From positions 1 to 56,436 of the forward strand of contig JACDFR010000023.1 of NCBI GenBank assembly GCA_013815685.1: a stretch of 56,436 nucleotides of DNA, given 5' to 3'. Under the pieces are notes generated by a model, which was not told the DNA's origin, searched no databases, and saw only the letters and a program-made list of their open reading frames with translations. The position numbers and the translations under genes are program-made. This document shows, piece by piece, positions 18,058 through 27,184 of this stretch; position 1 is the stretch's first letter, and every line of letters starts with the position of its first letter. The stretch comes from Ramlibacter sp. Its GTDB lineage: Bacteria > Pseudomonadota > Gammaproteobacteria > Burkholderiales > Burkholderiaceae_C.

Positions 18058-18892
18058 ATGCAATGCTTCACGCTGACCCAACAGGACCATGTCGCGCACC
18101 TCGTTCTCAATCGCCCGGAGGCGATGAACACCATGAGCCCCCGGTTCTGGCGCGAACTGGACGAAACGCTGACCGGCCTGCACCGCGATGGGCGGGCGAG
18201 GGCCCTGGTGATCTCCTCGAGCGGCAAGCATTTCAGCGCGGGCATGGCCCTGGACACCTTTGGCGGCGCCATTGCCATGGACGACACATCGCCGGAAGGC
18301 CGTGCCGCGATATTCGACCTGCTGACGGACATGCAGTCCACCTTCACCAAGCTGGAGACGCTGCGCATCCCGGTCATTGCGGCTATCCACGGCGGCTGCA
18401 TCGGCGGCGCCGTGGACATGGTCACGGCCTGCTGTATACGTTACGCAACCACAGATGCGTTCTTCACCATCCAGGAAATCAATATCGGCATGGTGGCCGA
18501 CGTCGGAACGCTCCAGCGCCTGCCGAAGCTGATCCCGCTGGGCGTGGTCAAGGAACTCGCCTTACACGGGCCGCCGCCTTCCTGCCCAGCGGGCGCTGGG
18601 ATACGGCCTGGTGAACGAGGTATTCGATACGCAGCAGGCCATGGTCGCGGCCGCCCTGCAGTGCGCGGGCGAGATCGCCGCCAAGCCGCCCGTCGCCGTC
18701 TGGGGCACCAAGCAGGTGATCCACTACGCGCGCGACCATTCCGTGGACGACGCCCTGCGGCAGATGGGCTGGGTGCAGGGCGCGATCTGGAGCAATGCTC
18801 ACGTGCGCGAAGCCGTCACGGCCATGAAGGACAAACGCGCCGGCGAATTTGCCGGCCTGCCCCCGTTGAAGCCGTTTCGCGACGTTCCCTAG
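18058..18892 (+). pseudogene. Enoyl-CoA hydratase/isomerase, disrupted by a one-base frameshift
   Basis: A crotonase-family protein of the usual length (about 277 residues) is encoded in two frames. The first part (18058 to about 18562) carries the oxyanion-hole elements SGKHFSAGMALDTFGG and IHGGCIGGAVDM. After GVVKEL the expected AYTGRRLPAQRALGYGLVNEVF is read only if one T of the TT at 18562-18563 is removed. The rest then follows in the second frame to the TAG at 18890-18892, including PPVAVWGTKQVI. Everything else looks intact, so this is either a very recent mutation or a sequencing error. If functional it would hydrate or isomerise enoyl-CoA in fatty-acid-type degradation. Confidence 0.9.
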
Positions 18893-18893
18893 G

Positions 18894-19739
18894 TCATTGC
18901 CTGGCCGTCCTGAGGTTGGGCGGCGGCGACATGGGGTGGCTGGTGCGGAACGGGTTGATGTCGAGCCCACCGCGCCGGGTGTAGCGCGCATAGACCGACA
19001 GCTTGGCCGGTTTGCAGCGCTTCCAGATGTCCATGAAGATGCGCTCGACGCATTGCTCGTGGAACTCGTTGTGGTTGCGAAAACTCACCAGGTAGCGCAG
19101 CAGGCCGCCCTGATCGATCTGGGGGCCGCTGTAGCCGATCTGCACGCTGCCCCAGTCGGGCTGGCCCGTCACCAGGCAATTGCTTTTCAGGAGGTTGCTG
19201 GTCAACACCTCTTGCACCGGCTTTTCAGCCAACGCGGCCGTGAGCAGTTCCGGAGCCGGCGTGTACCGGTCGCAGTCGATATCCAGCCGGTCGAGGGTCA
19301 AGCCGCCCAGTTCACCTACCGTCTCGCGGCCGAATTCGTCCGGCAACAGGATGCGCACACCCACCGATGACTGGCTGGGCGCGCCGCGCCACGCCGCCTC
19401 GCTCACGTCGGCGCGGATGCGGGCTCGCACTTCATCGGGGGAAGCGAAGCGCGTATTGGTGAAACTATTGAGGTAGAGCTTGAATGACTTGCTCTCCACG
19501 ATATTGGGCGTCTCGCAGGGAACAGTGACATGCGCGATGGCCACCTGAGGCCTGCCGCGGGGCGTGAGCCAGCTGAGCTCAAAGGCAGTCCAAAGATCCG
19601 CGCCGAAGAACGGTATGGTTCCGTGCAGGCCCAGTTCGGCGCGCTTGGAAACGCGGGCAATGGGAAAAAGCAGGGACGCGTCGTATTGGTCCGCATAAGC
19701 TGCGGGTTTGCCCAGCTGCGACTCTTCGGGCGTGCTCAT
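18894..19739 (-). CDS. queF: NADPH-dependent 7-cyano-7-deazaguanine reductase
   Basis: 281 residues, the long E. coli-type QueF. Reduces preQ0 to preQ1 in queuosine tRNA modification. Recognisable elements: the NADPH-binding QueF motif [12 protein letters not shown] (about 82-93), the catalytic Cys188 in [12 protein letters not shown] with Asp195, and [13 protein letters not shown] 19739 was chosen because the upstream extension of the frame lies over the hydroxylase gene and has no family-like sequence. It converges with the hydratase relic with one base between them and follows the prolyl hydroxylase by 13 bp. Confidence 0.96.
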   Translation of the reverse strand: MSTPEESQLGKPAAYADQYDASLLFPIARVSKRAELGLHGTIPFFGADLWTAFELSWLTPRGRPQVAIAHVTVPCETPNIVESKSFKLYLNSFTNTRFASPDEVRARIRADVSEAAWRGAPSQSSVGVRILLPDEFGRETVGELGGLTLDRLDIDCDRYTPAPELLTAALAEKPVQEVLTSNLLKSNCLVTGQPDWGSVQIGYSGPQIDQGGLLRYLVSFRNHNEFHEQCVERIFMDIWKRCKPAKLSVYARYTRRGGLDINPFRTSHPMSPPPNLRTARQ

Positions 19740-19752
19740 GGGGACCGGGACA

Positions 19753-20613
19753 TCACTCGAAGCGCCGCTCGCGCAGCCATTTGGTCGCGATCCATTTCTC
19801 GCCCAGGATGACGGGCGTGCCGCCATGCAGTGTCCTGGTCGAGGGATGCGCCCGTTCGTAGCTGAAAAAGACGGCGTTTCCCCGTTTTGGCGCCACCTCC
19901 AGATGCACATCGGGGAAATTGGTGGCGCCGCCCTTTTCGGGCTCGCCCAGGTACATGATCAGCGTGCCGACGCGCTGCCCGCCACGCTTGAGGATGGTCG
20001 GCGTTCCCGGTTCATTGGGATCGAAATAGTCGTAGTGCGGCTTGTATTCCGTACCGGGTCGGTAATGCAGAACCTGCAGGCCCTCGCCGTTCTCCTCCGG
20101 CCAGTTGAGCAGACGGGCGATGCGCGCCTCGATGCGGCGCACCAGGTCATTTTCGGCGCGCTGGAAGAACATGCCATTGCTGGTGCGGTCGGCATTGACT
20201 TCCTCGCCGCCTGTCTTGGTGGCGACGGTGAGGGAGCGCACCATGCGCGGCTTGGCCAGCTCGACCAGCGCCTCGCATTCCTCGTTTGCGAGCAGGCCGC
20301 CGAAGACGACGACGCGCGGGTTGTACATGGCCTGGAGCACGCATACCCGCCGATCGCCGGCATCCAGGTAAAGCGGTGCCTCGTCCAGCTCCGGGTCGGG
20401 TACGGCCACCGCTGCCGGCAAGCCCTCTTGCCGGGCCTTTTGCTCCAGGTGCCCCTTGAGCGTCGTTTCCATGGCCTCGATCGCCACGTCCTCGTTCCAG
20501 CCGGACGCCAGCATGGACTTGAGGACCGCCTCAGCGGCGTGGCCCGCTTGCGCCTGCTCGACGATCCATTGCCGCAACTGGGGCGTGATCTGCTGTGTCT
20601 GTGTCGTGCTCAT
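19753..20613 (-). CDS. 2-oxoglutarate/Fe(II) oxygenase, prolyl 4-hydroxylase type
   Basis: 286 residues. An N-terminal helical region (about 1-65) is followed by a P4Hc-type double-stranded beta-helix domain. Iron ligands are visible as His193 and Asp195 in HYDYFD and the distal His263 in TLHGG; Lys273 in GEKWIATKW fits the 2-oxoglutarate-binding base. Bacterial members hydroxylate proline in proteins or peptides; the target here is unknown. The ATG overlaps the yaaA stop by four bases (ATGA), so it is probably cotranslated with yaaA. Confidence 0.92.
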   Translation of the reverse strand: MSTTQTQQITPQLRQWIVEQAQAGHAAEAVLKSMLASGWNEDVAIEAMETTLKGHLEQKARQEGLPAAVAVPDPELDEAPLYLDAGDRRVCVLQAMYNPRVVVFGGLLANEECEALVELAKPRMVRSLTVATKTGGEEVNADRTSNGMFFQRAENDLVRRIEARIARLLNWPEENGEGLQVLHYRPGTEYKPHYDYFDPNEPGTPTILKRGGQRVGTLIMYLGEPEKGGATNFPDVHLEVAPKRGNAVFFSYERAHPSTRTLHGGTPVILGEKWIATKWLRERRFE

Positions 20614-21386
20614 TGTTCCATCCTGCGTCTGAACACCAGCCGGTCGGGCTGCGAAGCCCCTGCGTCGTACGCGTACCCGTCCAGGCTGAAACCTTGCAGT
20701 TTACGGGGCGTGACTACCCGGCGGGCGATCGCGTAACGCGCCATCAGCCCCCTGGCCTTCTTGGCCGGGAAGCTGATGATCTTGTAAGCGGCGCCCCGCC
20801 ATTCCTCGAACACGCAGTCGATCACCCGGGCCTTGAGCACGCGGCGATCCACCACCTTCGAATACTCCTGCGAGGCGAGGTTCACAACGACCGGCGTCTT
20901 GTCGGCAGCCAGGCGCTCGTTGAGGTATTGCACGATCTGCGAACCCCAGAATTGATAAAGATTCCTGGTCCTGCCCAGGGCGAGCGCGGTCCCCATCTCC
21001 AGCCGGTACGGCTGCATCCGGTCCAGCGGGCGCAAGACGCCATAGAGGCCACTCAGGATACACAGGTGCCGCTGGGCCCAATCAAGGTCCGCGGGCTTCA
21101 ACGTCTTTGCCGCCAGCCCGTCATAGACATCGCCATCGAACGCCAGCACCGCCTGCTTTGAATTGCCGGCCGTGAAACGGGGCGACCAGGCCTGGTAGCG
21201 CGCGACGTTCAGCCCGGCCAGCGTATCGCTCAGGTCCATCAGCTCGGCTATCTGTTGGGGCGACTTCTTCTTCAGTTCGGCGATCAACTTCTTCGATTGC
21301 GCGGCGAAAACCGGCTGGGTGTGGGGCACGCCGACCGCGCAACTCTCGTAGTTGAGGGTCTTGGCGGGTGAGAGAAGAAAAAGCAT
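20610..21386 (-). CDS. yaaA: YaaA, peroxide-stress protein
   Basis: 258 residues, the family length. The N-terminus MLFLLSPAKTLNYE and internal VVNLASQEYSKVVD and ISFPAKKARGLMARY are characteristic of YaaA (DUF328). In E. coli it limits free iron and DNA damage during hydrogen peroxide stress; the molecular activity is unclear, though DNA binding is reported. ATG 21386 was preferred over upstream in-frame Met codons because it matches the conserved N-terminus. It overlaps the prolyl hydroxylase start by four bases. Confidence 0.95.
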   Translation of the reverse strand: MLFLLSPAKTLNYESCAVGVPHTQPVFAAQSKKLIAELKKKSPQQIAELMDLSDTLAGLNVARYQAWSPRFTAGNSKQAVLAFDGDVYDGLAAKTLKPADLDWAQRHLCILSGLYGVLRPLDRMQPYRLEMGTALALGRTRNLYQFWGSQIVQYLNERLAADKTPVVVNLASQEYSKVVDRRVLKARVIDCVFEEWRGAAYKIISFPAKKARGLMARYAIARRVVTPRKLQGFSLDGYAYDAGASQPDRLVFRRRMEQ

Positions 21387-21394
21387 CCGGCGGA

Positions 21395-21673
21395 TTATGC
21401 TTTCCAGGCCGCGCCGCACAGCCACTGGCACGTCGCGACGGCCACCACCAGCGCGGCATAGGTGGCCATCTTGCCGTCGACGCCGAAATACCACAGCCCG
21501 GCCCCGAGAACGATCACGCCGGCCATGAAATTAATAGCGATGCACACCCACCAGGAAATCGAATCCGGCCGGCGCGGCACCAAAAGCCGGGCGGCGAGCA
21601 CGACCAGAACCGCCACCGCCAGGGCGGGCGCCGCAAAGCTCAGCAGGTGAATCAATGTGTCCAGCAGGCCCAT
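21395..21673 (-). CDS. Small three-helix membrane protein, unknown function
   Basis: 92 residues from ATG 21673. Three membrane segments are predictable (about 8-31, 41-62, 68-88) separated by a short basic loop (RLLVPRRPD). The frame is open much farther upstream, but that part is antisense to hemA. The gene ends 8 bp before yaaA and may be first in the yaaA-hydroxylase-queF transcript. No family name can be given with confidence. The codon use and clean topology support a real gene. Confidence 0.7.
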   Translation of the reverse strand: MGLLDTLIHLLSFAAPALAVAVLVVLAARLLVPRRPDSISWWVCIAINFMAGVIVLGAGLWYFGVDGKMATYAALVVAVATCQWLCGAAWKA

Positions 21674-21721
21674 GTTTCGAGGGTGATTGACGAGCGGTAA
21701 TGATCGAGGTACGGCAAATTT

Positions 21722-21727
21722 TATAAT
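21722..21727 (+). promoter_or_regulatory. Consensus -10 (TATAAT) placed for a leaderless hemA transcript
   Basis: TATAAT ends 6 bases before the hemA ATG (21734), so initiation at the usual distance would start at or next to the A of the start codon. No ribosome binding site precedes the ATG. The -35 region at the expected spacing (around 21699) is poor; a TTGACG at 21687 is too far away (29 bp). A/T-rich sequence just upstream may help. Confidence 0.5.
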
Positions 21728-21733
21728 CCTGTC

Positions 21734-22993
21734 ATGGCAGTCTGGGCATTGGGCATCAATCACACGACCGCGCCGCTCGATCTGCGCGGCCGCTTCGCCT
21801 ATGCCATCGACCAAGTCGAGCCCTCGCTGCGATCGCTGCGGGAGGCGCTTTCGAGGCGGCTCGAGGCCGCGATCCTGTCGACTTGCAACCGCACCGAGAT
21901 CTACTGTGCGGGCGATCACAGCGATGCCGAGCGCACGCTCGACTGGCTGGCCCATTCGGGCGGCGTGTCGCCTGCGCTGCTGCGCTCCCATGCGTACACG
22001 CTGCACGACGGGCTGGCCGCGCGCCATGCATTTCGCGTCGCCAGCGGCCTGGACTCGATGGTCCTGGGTGAACCCCAGATCCTGGGCCAGATGAAGGACG
22101 CAATGCGTATGGCCGATCAGGCCGGGGCGCTGGGCATCACGCTCAACCAGCTGTTCCAGAGATGCTTTGCGGTCGCCAAGGAGGTGCGCACTTCCACTGA
22201 AATCGGCGCCCACTCCATCAGCATGGCGGCGGCGGCGGTACGCCTGGCAAGCCAGCTTTTCGAAGACCTGGGCAAGTGCCGCGTGCTGTTTGTCGGCGCG
22301 GGCGAGATGATCGAATTGGCAGCAACCCATTTTGCCGCCCGCAATCCCCAAGCCATCGCGATCGCCAACCGTACGCTGGAGCGCGGCGAGCGGCTGGCCA
22401 CGCGTTTCGGCGGCGAGGTCATGAAGCTCGCCGACCTTCCAGCCCGCCTGCATGAGTTCGACGCCGTCATCAGCTGCACGGCGAGCACCCTTCCGATCAT
22501 CGGCCTCGGCGCGGTGGAACGCGCGCTCAAGGCGCGCCGGCACCGGCCGATGTTCATGGTCGATCTGGCCGTGCCCCGCGACATCGAACCCGAAGTCAAG
22601 GGGCTGGAAGACGTCTACCTCTATACCGTCGACGACCTGGCCGCCGTGGTCCAGACCGGCCATTCCAACCGGCAGGCCGCCGTCGCGCAGGCAGAGGCCA
22701 TCATCGATGCCGGCGTCCAGAGCTTCCTGCAATGGATCGACCTGCGTGGCGCCGTGCCCCTGATCCAGCAGCTGAACGCCCAAGCGGACGAATGGCGGGC
22801 GCTGGAGCTGGTCCGTGCGCGCCGGATGCTCGCCAGGGGCGAGAATGTCGATGCCGTCCTGGAAGCGCTGTCCAAGGGCCTGACCCAGAAGATGCTTCAC
22901 GGCGCCATGGCCGAGTTGCATGCCGGCGATGCGAATTCGCGCGAACGCGCGAGTTTGGCGATCCAGCATTTCTTCCTGCGCAAAGAGCGTTAG
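21734..22993 (+). CDS. hemA: Glutamyl-tRNA reductase
   Basis: 419 residues. Reduces glutamyl-tRNA(Glu) to glutamate-1-semialdehyde, the first committed step of tetrapyrrole synthesis in the C5 pathway. The catalytic Cys51 is in [25 protein letters not shown] and the NADPH-binding [14 protein letters not shown] are typical. A C-terminal dimerisation helix ends near residue 415. ATG 21734 gives the conserved [14 protein letters not shown]. It is followed by prfA after 81 bp, the common proteobacterial pairing. It may be made from a leaderless mRNA. Confidence 0.98.
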   Translation: MAVWALGINHTTAPLDLRGRFAYAIDQVEPSLRSLREALSRRLEAAILSTCNRTEIYCAGDHSDAERTLDWLAHSGGVSPALLRSHAYTLHDGLAARHAFRVASGLDSMVLGEPQILGQMKDAMRMADQAGALGITLNQLFQRCFAVAKEVRTSTEIGAHSISMAAAAVRLASQLFEDLGKCRVLFVGAGEMIELAATHFAARNPQAIAIANRTLERGERLATRFGGEVMKLADLPARLHEFDAVISCTASTLPIIGLGAVERALKARRHRPMFMVDLAVPRDIEPEVKGLEDVYLYTVDDLAAVVQTGHSNRQAAVAQAEAIIDAGVQSFLQWIDLRGAVPLIQQLNAQADEWRALELVRARRMLARGENVDAVLEALSKGLTQKMLHGAMAELHAGDANSRERASLAIQHFFLRKER

Positions 22994-23074
22994 CTGGGCT
23001 GCCTACCCCCTTTGCCCGGCTCTTCCTGAAAAGCGCCGGGCCGCCCCAGGCTTTTTGGCTTTTCAGCGAACCTC

Positions 23075-24169
23075 ATGAAACCCTTTCTCCGCCAGCAACT
23101 CGAGCGTTACCCGGTGCGCCTGCAGGAGCTCGACTTCTTCCTGCAACAGCCCGAGGTGGTACACGACATGGAGCGCTATCGGGCGCTGACCCGCGAGCAC
23201 GCCGAAGTGAGCGAAGTGGCCGGGCTGTTCGAGCGGTTCAGGCACTGCGAAAGCGGGCTGGCCCAGGCGCGCGAGATGCTGGAAGACGCCGAGATGGCGG
23301 AAATGGCGCGAGACGAGATGGCCGCCATCGAAGCCGAGCTTCCGGGCCTGGAGGACGAATTGCAGCGCATGCTTTTGCCCAAGGACCCCGACGATGCGAG
23401 AAACACCTTTCTGGAAATCCGTGCCGGTACCGGCGGTGACGAGTCGGCCCTGTTCGCGGGCGACCTGCTGCGGATGTACGCGCGTTATGCCGAGCGCCAG
23501 GGCTGGCGCTGCGAAATCGTGAGCGAAAGCCAGGGCGAAGTCGGCGGCTACAAGGAAATCGTGATCCGCCTGGTGGGCGACGGTGTGTACGGGAAGCTCA
23601 AGTTCGAGTCCGGCGGACACCGGGTCCAGCGGGTCCCGGCCACCGAGACGCAGGGGCGAATCCACACCAGCGCCTGCACGGTGGCTGCTTTGCCGGAACC
23701 CGACGAGGCACAGGCCGTCAAGATCAACCCGGCCGACCTGCGCATCGATACATACCGCGCCAGCGGCGCCGGTGGGCAACATATCAACAAGACCGACTCC
23801 GCCGTGCGGGTCACCCACATCCCGACCGGCATCGTCGCGGAATGCCAGGACGACCGCTCCCAGCACCGCAACAAGGCCAAGGCCATGCAGGTGCTGGCGG
23901 CACGGATCCAGGAAAAGGAACGCAGCGAGCGTGCCGCGAAGGAAGCCGCCACGCGCAAGGGCCTGGTCGGCAGCGGCGATCGCAGCGACCGCATCCGCAC
24001 CTACAACTTCCCGCAGGGCCGCCTCACGGACCATCGCATCAACCTCACGCTGTACAAGCTGCAGTTCGCGATGGAGGGCGAGCTCGACGAAGTGATCGAG
24101 GCGCTGCTGCTGGCTCGCAAGGCCGAGCAGCTGGAGGAGCTCGAATTCAGCCAGGGGGCACCACGGTGA
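23075..24169 (+). CDS. prfA: Peptide chain release factor 1
   Basis: 364 residues. Recognises UAA and UAG stop codons and triggers peptide release. The codon-recognising PAT motif is in [13 protein letters not shown], and the catalytic GGQ is at residues 233-235 in [13 protein letters not shown], which identifies RF1 rather than RF2. The Gln is the methylation target of PrmC, encoded next with a four-base overlap (GTGA), so the two are made together. Confidence 0.98.
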   Translation: MKPFLRQQLERYPVRLQELDFFLQQPEVVHDMERYRALTREHAEVSEVAGLFERFRHCESGLAQAREMLEDAEMAEMARDEMAAIEAELPGLEDELQRMLLPKDPDDARNTFLEIRAGTGGDESALFAGDLLRMYARYAERQGWRCEIVSESQGEVGGYKEIVIRLVGDGVYGKLKFESGGHRVQRVPATETQGRIHTSACTVAALPEPDEAQAVKINPADLRIDTYRASGAGGQHINKTDSAVRVTHIPTGIVAECQDDRSQHRNKAKAMQVLAARIQEKERSERAAKEAATRKGLVGSGDRSDRIRTYNFPQGRLTDHRINLTLYKLQFAMEGELDEVIEALLLARKAEQLEELEFSQGAPR

Positions 24170-24993
24170 CGCCGGCGCAGGCGCTGGCGGCGGCGATGTC
24201 GCTGGGGCTGGCGCGCATCGACGGCCAGTTGCTGCTGCTGGAGGCCATGGGCCGCGATCAAGGCGACAGGGCATGGCTGCTTTCGCACGACACCGATGCC
24301 TTGCCGGCGCCGCAACATGCGCGGTTTCTGCTGCTGTGCGCACGCCGGGCCGGCGGCGAGCCCCTGGCCTACATCGTCGGCCGCAAGGAATTCTTCGGCC
24401 TCGATCTTCTGGTCGACCGGCGCGTGCTGGTGCCGCGCCCCGATACGGAGACCCTGGTGGAATGGGCGCTGAATGTGGTCGGGCCGACCGGCAGGCCCCG
24501 CGTGGTCGACTTGGGCTGCGGTAGCGGGGCGATCGCGCTGGCCATCAAGAAATGCCTGCCCGCCGCCGACATGGACGCGACCGACGCCAGCGCCCCCGCG
24601 CTCGATGTCGCCCGCGAAAACGCCCGGCGCCTGTCCCTGGCGGTTCAATTCCGGCACGGCTCCTGGCTGGACGCTGCCCACGGACGCTACGACCTGATCG
24701 TCAGCAACCCGCCCTACATCGCCGCCGATGATTCGCACCTGGCCGCGCTGGCCCACGAACCCCTCGGTGCGCTGGCGTCGGGCCCCGATGGCCTGGCCGA
24801 CATCCGCGCCATCGTCGGCCAAGCCCCCCGCCACCTGCGTCATGCAGGCTGGTTGTTGCTGGAACACGGCCACGACCAGGCCCAGACTGTGCGCGGCTTG
24901 CTGGCAGCCGCCGGCTTCCGGAACGTCGCCAGCCGCCCGGACCTGGCGGGTATCGAAAGGTGTTCCGGCGGCCAGTGGCTTGAACTGGGATAA
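24166..24993 (+). CDS. prmC: Release factor glutamine methyltransferase
   Basis: 275 residues from a GTG overlapping the prfA stop. Methylates the GGQ glutamine of release factors using SAM. The SAM-binding glycine motif is VVDLGCGSG (Gly117-Gly121), and the substrate-glutamine motif NPPY is at 181-184. The N-terminal helical domain has the usual [20 protein letters not shown]. The frame is open far upstream through prfA, but that part is a shadow. A 44-bp gap precedes grxD. Confidence 0.97.
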   Translation: MTPAQALAAAMSLGLARIDGQLLLLEAMGRDQGDRAWLLSHDTDALPAPQHARFLLLCARRAGGEPLAYIVGRKEFFGLDLLVDRRVLVPRPDTETLVEWALNVVGPTGRPRVVDLGCGSGAIALAIKKCLPAADMDATDASAPALDVARENARRLSLAVQFRHGSWLDAAHGRYDLIVSNPPYIAADDSHLAALAHEPLGALASGPDGLADIRAIVGQAPRHLRHAGWLLLEHGHDQAQTVRGLLAAAGFRNVASRPDLAGIERCSGGQWLELG

Positions 24994-25037
24994 TCGGCCC
25001 CAAGTCTTGTCAGTCCCGCCCCCAATGGAGATTTCCC

Positions 25038-25364
25038 ATGAGTGACGCTCAACAACGCATCGACCAACTGGTCAAGAGCAGCGACGTGCTGCTGTTCATG
25101 AAGGGCAACGCCAGTTTCCCCATGTGCGGGTTCTCCGGCCGCGCCATCCAGATCCTCAAGGCGTGCGGCGTGGATCCGAAGGCCGTGACGACGGTCAACG
25201 TCCTGGACGACGTCGGAATCCGCCAGGGCATCAAGGAATACAGCAACTGGCCGACCATCCCCCAGCTCTACGTCAAGGGTGAATTCATTGGCGGCTCGGA
25301 CATCATGATGGAGATGTACCAAAGCGGGGAGTTGCAGCAGGTGCTGGGCGCGACGCAGGCTTAA
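25038..25364 (+). CDS. grxD: Monothiol glutaredoxin, Grx4 type
   Basis: 108 residues. The active site is CGFS (Cys30) in FPMCGFSGRA, marking the monothiol class that binds and passes on [2Fe-2S] clusters. Also seen are the glutathione-binding TIPQLYVKGEFIGG, with its cis-proline, and GGSDI. It lies downstream of prmC with a ribosome binding site (GGAG) and is an expected member of the hemA-prfA-prmC-grxD cluster. No terminator with a T-run was found after it. Confidence 0.97.
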   Translation: MSDAQQRIDQLVKSSDVLLFMKGNASFPMCGFSGRAIQILKACGVDPKAVTTVNVLDDVGIRQGIKEYSNWPTIPQLYVKGEFIGGSDIMMEMYQSGELQQVLGATQA

Positions 25365-25396
25365 GTTAAGTCTCCAGTCCCGGCGACTGCCCCAGC

Positions 25397-25414
25397 TGTC
25401 GGCAATTGCTGACA
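25397..25414. promoter_or_regulatory. Near-perfect palindrome, possible enhancer-binding-protein site
   Basis: TGTCGGCAATTGCTGACA is an 18-bp inverted repeat with one mismatched pair. Its centre is about 70 bp before the start point predicted from the sigma-54 promoter at 25449. That position suits an upstream activating sequence for a sigma-54 activator, though it is on the close side. It has no T-run, so it is not a normal terminator for grxD. Confidence 0.45.
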
Positions 25415-25448
25415 TTCGCTTGCGCTTGTGTTCCCACCCGATTGAACT

Positions 25449-25465
25449 CTGGCACGGCTTATGCT
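25449..25465 (+). promoter_or_regulatory. Sigma-54 (RpoN) -24/-12 promoter
   Basis: CTGGCACGGCTTATGCT matches the consensus YTGGCACGRNNNTTGCW except for A in place of the first T of TTGC. GG (25451-25452) and GC (25463-25464) are exactly 10 bases apart. It lies 36 bp before the AAA ATPase start, with AGGAG between. Confidence 0.7.
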
Positions 25466-25500
25466 GGAATCATCAGGTAGGCCCTGCCTAGGAGTGCTCG

Positions 25501-26499
25501 ATGGAAACACGGAGTCCAGTTCCTCATCAGTCTTCTTCCTTCAAGCTGCCGATCGCCAATCTGCGCAGCGTGTTTCGCCCGCCCGACGTGGAACGCAAGC
25601 TCGCCAAACTTCCCGGCAGGGACCACGACAACCTGCGCACGACCTACGAGCGGATGCTCGAACGTGGTCCCGAGCGCTTTCAGGTCAAGCCCAGCGGCAT
25701 CCCCGACATGGCCTCGCTGTACGAGCAACTGCCCAACTTCACGCAGGCCCTGGATGACGTCAGGCGCCATGTCGCGCTCTCGCAGGACTGCCGCGACGGG
25801 CTGGACGTGACGCCGATGTTGCTGTTGGGCCCGCCCGGCATCGGAAAAACCCATTTCGCCCGCAAGCTGGCCGATCTGCTGGGGACCGGCATGAGCCTGG
25901 TTCCCATGAGTTCGATGACGGCCGGCTGGCTGCTGTCGGGCGCGTCCTCGCAGTGGAAAGGTGCCAAGCCCGGGAAGGTATTCGAGGCGCTGGTCGAGGG
26001 CCAATACGCCAATCCGGTGATCGTCGTGGACGAGATCGACAAGGCCAGCGCCGATGCGCAATACGACCCGCTGGGCGCCATGTACAGCCTGCTGGAGCAC
26101 GACACCGCGGGGGCTTTCATCGACGAGTTCGCCGAAGTCGCCATCGACGCCAGCCAGGTCATCTGGATCATGACGGCCAACGACGAACGCAGCATCCCGG
26201 AGCCGATACTCAATCGCATGAACGTGTTCGAGATCGAGCCCCCGTCGCCGGAAGCCGCACGCCGGATCGCCCGCAACCTGTATGTCGCCATCCGGGCCGA
26301 ACACGGCTGGGGCGAGCGCTTTGGGGCCGAGCCGCTGGACGATGTGGTGGACCAGCTCGCAGAGCTCGCTCCGCGCGACATGCGCCGCGCCCTGATGACG
26401 GGCTTCGGCAACGCCCGGCTGGCCGGGCGCAGCAACATCTCTGCTGACGATTTGCCCAAGGCTGGCGCCTCCAAGGGCAAGCTGGGTTTCCTGCAATAG
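25501..26499 (+). CDS. AAA ATPase, Lon-like ATPase domain without protease
   Basis: 332 residues. One AAA+ module: Walker A GPPGIGKT at 110-117, Walker B VIVVDEIDK with Asp177/Glu178, a sensor-1 region IWIMTANDER and an Arg-rich sensor-2 region DMRRALMTGF. The middle resembles the ATPase of Lon, but there is no substrate-binding LON domain and no Ser-Lys protease domain. It is probably a stand-alone unfoldase or remodelling factor with unknown clients. Start ATG 25501 follows AGGAG. A sigma-54-type promoter and a palindrome lie just upstream, suggesting nitrogen- or stress-linked control. It converges with the lytic transglycosylase gene with one base between them. Confidence 0.85.
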   Translation: METRSPVPHQSSSFKLPIANLRSVFRPPDVERKLAKLPGRDHDNLRTTYERMLERGPERFQVKPSGIPDMASLYEQLPNFTQALDDVRRHVALSQDCRDGLDVTPMLLLGPPGIGKTHFARKLADLLGTGMSLVPMSSMTAGWLLSGASSQWKGAKPGKVFEALVEGQYANPVIVVDEIDKASADAQYDPLGAMYSLLEHDTAGAFIDEFAEVAIDASQVIWIMTANDERSIPEPILNRMNVFEIEPPSPEAARRIARNLYVAIRAEHGWGERFGAEPLDDVVDQLAELAPRDMRRALMTGFGNARLAGRSNISADDLPKAGASKGKLGFLQ

Positions 26500-26500
26500 G

Positions 26501-27184
26501 TCAGCTCGGCCCGCTAGACGTCCTGTCAGGGGACTTTGTCGGATCGGGCGAGGATTCCGCGGGAGGGGGCTCGCGAAAATCCCAAGTCCTGCTGGCGCCG
26601 AATACCGCGTTCGGGTACTGCGGCCTGCCGCGGCTGCCGTTGTAGCGGCCCAAAGCCATGAACAGGTCGCCGCGCTCGCGGTCGATGTAATGGCGCAGGA
26701 TCACGCAGCCGAATCGCAGGTTGGTCTGCATGTGAAAGAGCTTGCCGGCGTCGCCGTCACCGATCACCCGCGTCCAGAACGGCATCACCTGCATGTAGCC
26801 CCGCGCGCCCACCGGGCTCAGCGCGAACTTTCGAAATGCGCTTTCGACCTGGATCAGTCCGAGCACGAGGCCGGTGTCCAGGCCGGCCCGCCGGCTCTCG
26901 TACCAGACCGTTTGAAGGAACTCCTTGCGCTCCTGCCAATCGGCCGTGCGCTTTTGCAGGCGTTGGCTCATGACGCCGAGCCAGCGCAGGTAAGCCAGGC
27001 GGGCCTGCGTATCGCGGAACTCGGGAACAGGCGGGGCCGAATTGGAGATCGCGGAACTGAGCACATTGCGCACCGAGTCGCCCAGCGGCTCCTCGATCTG
27101 GCCACCGGCTCCCGCGGGACCCCAGGCCCAGGCCAGGCCCAGGCCGGCAGGTACCGCTCTCAGGCAGTCTCGGCGGCTGATCAC
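26501..27184 (-). CDS. Lytic transglycosylase, SLT domain, exported
   Basis: 227 residues. The N-terminus [14 protein letters not shown] resembles a twin-arginine signal (SRRxxLR) followed by a hydrophobic stretch and AGA. The transglycosylase domain has the catalytic Glu114 in [19 protein letters not shown] and the typical GYMQVMP. It would cleave the glycan strands of peptidoglycan, forming 1,6-anhydromuramic ends. The C-terminal 25 residues are Pro/Ser-rich and probably disordered. The start overlaps the proS stop by four bases (ATGA), so translation is likely coupled. Confidence 0.9.
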   Translation of the reverse strand: MISRRDCLRAVPAGLGLAWAWGPAGAGGQIEEPLGDSVRNVLSSAISNSAPPVPEFRDTQARLAYLRWLGVMSQRLQKRTADWQERKEFLQTVWYESRRAGLDTGLVLGLIQVESAFRKFALSPVGARGYMQVMPFWTRVIGDGDAGKLFHMQTNLRFGCVILRHYIDRERGDLFMALGRYNGSRGRPQYPNAVFGASRTWDFREPPPAESSPDPTKSPDRTSSGPS

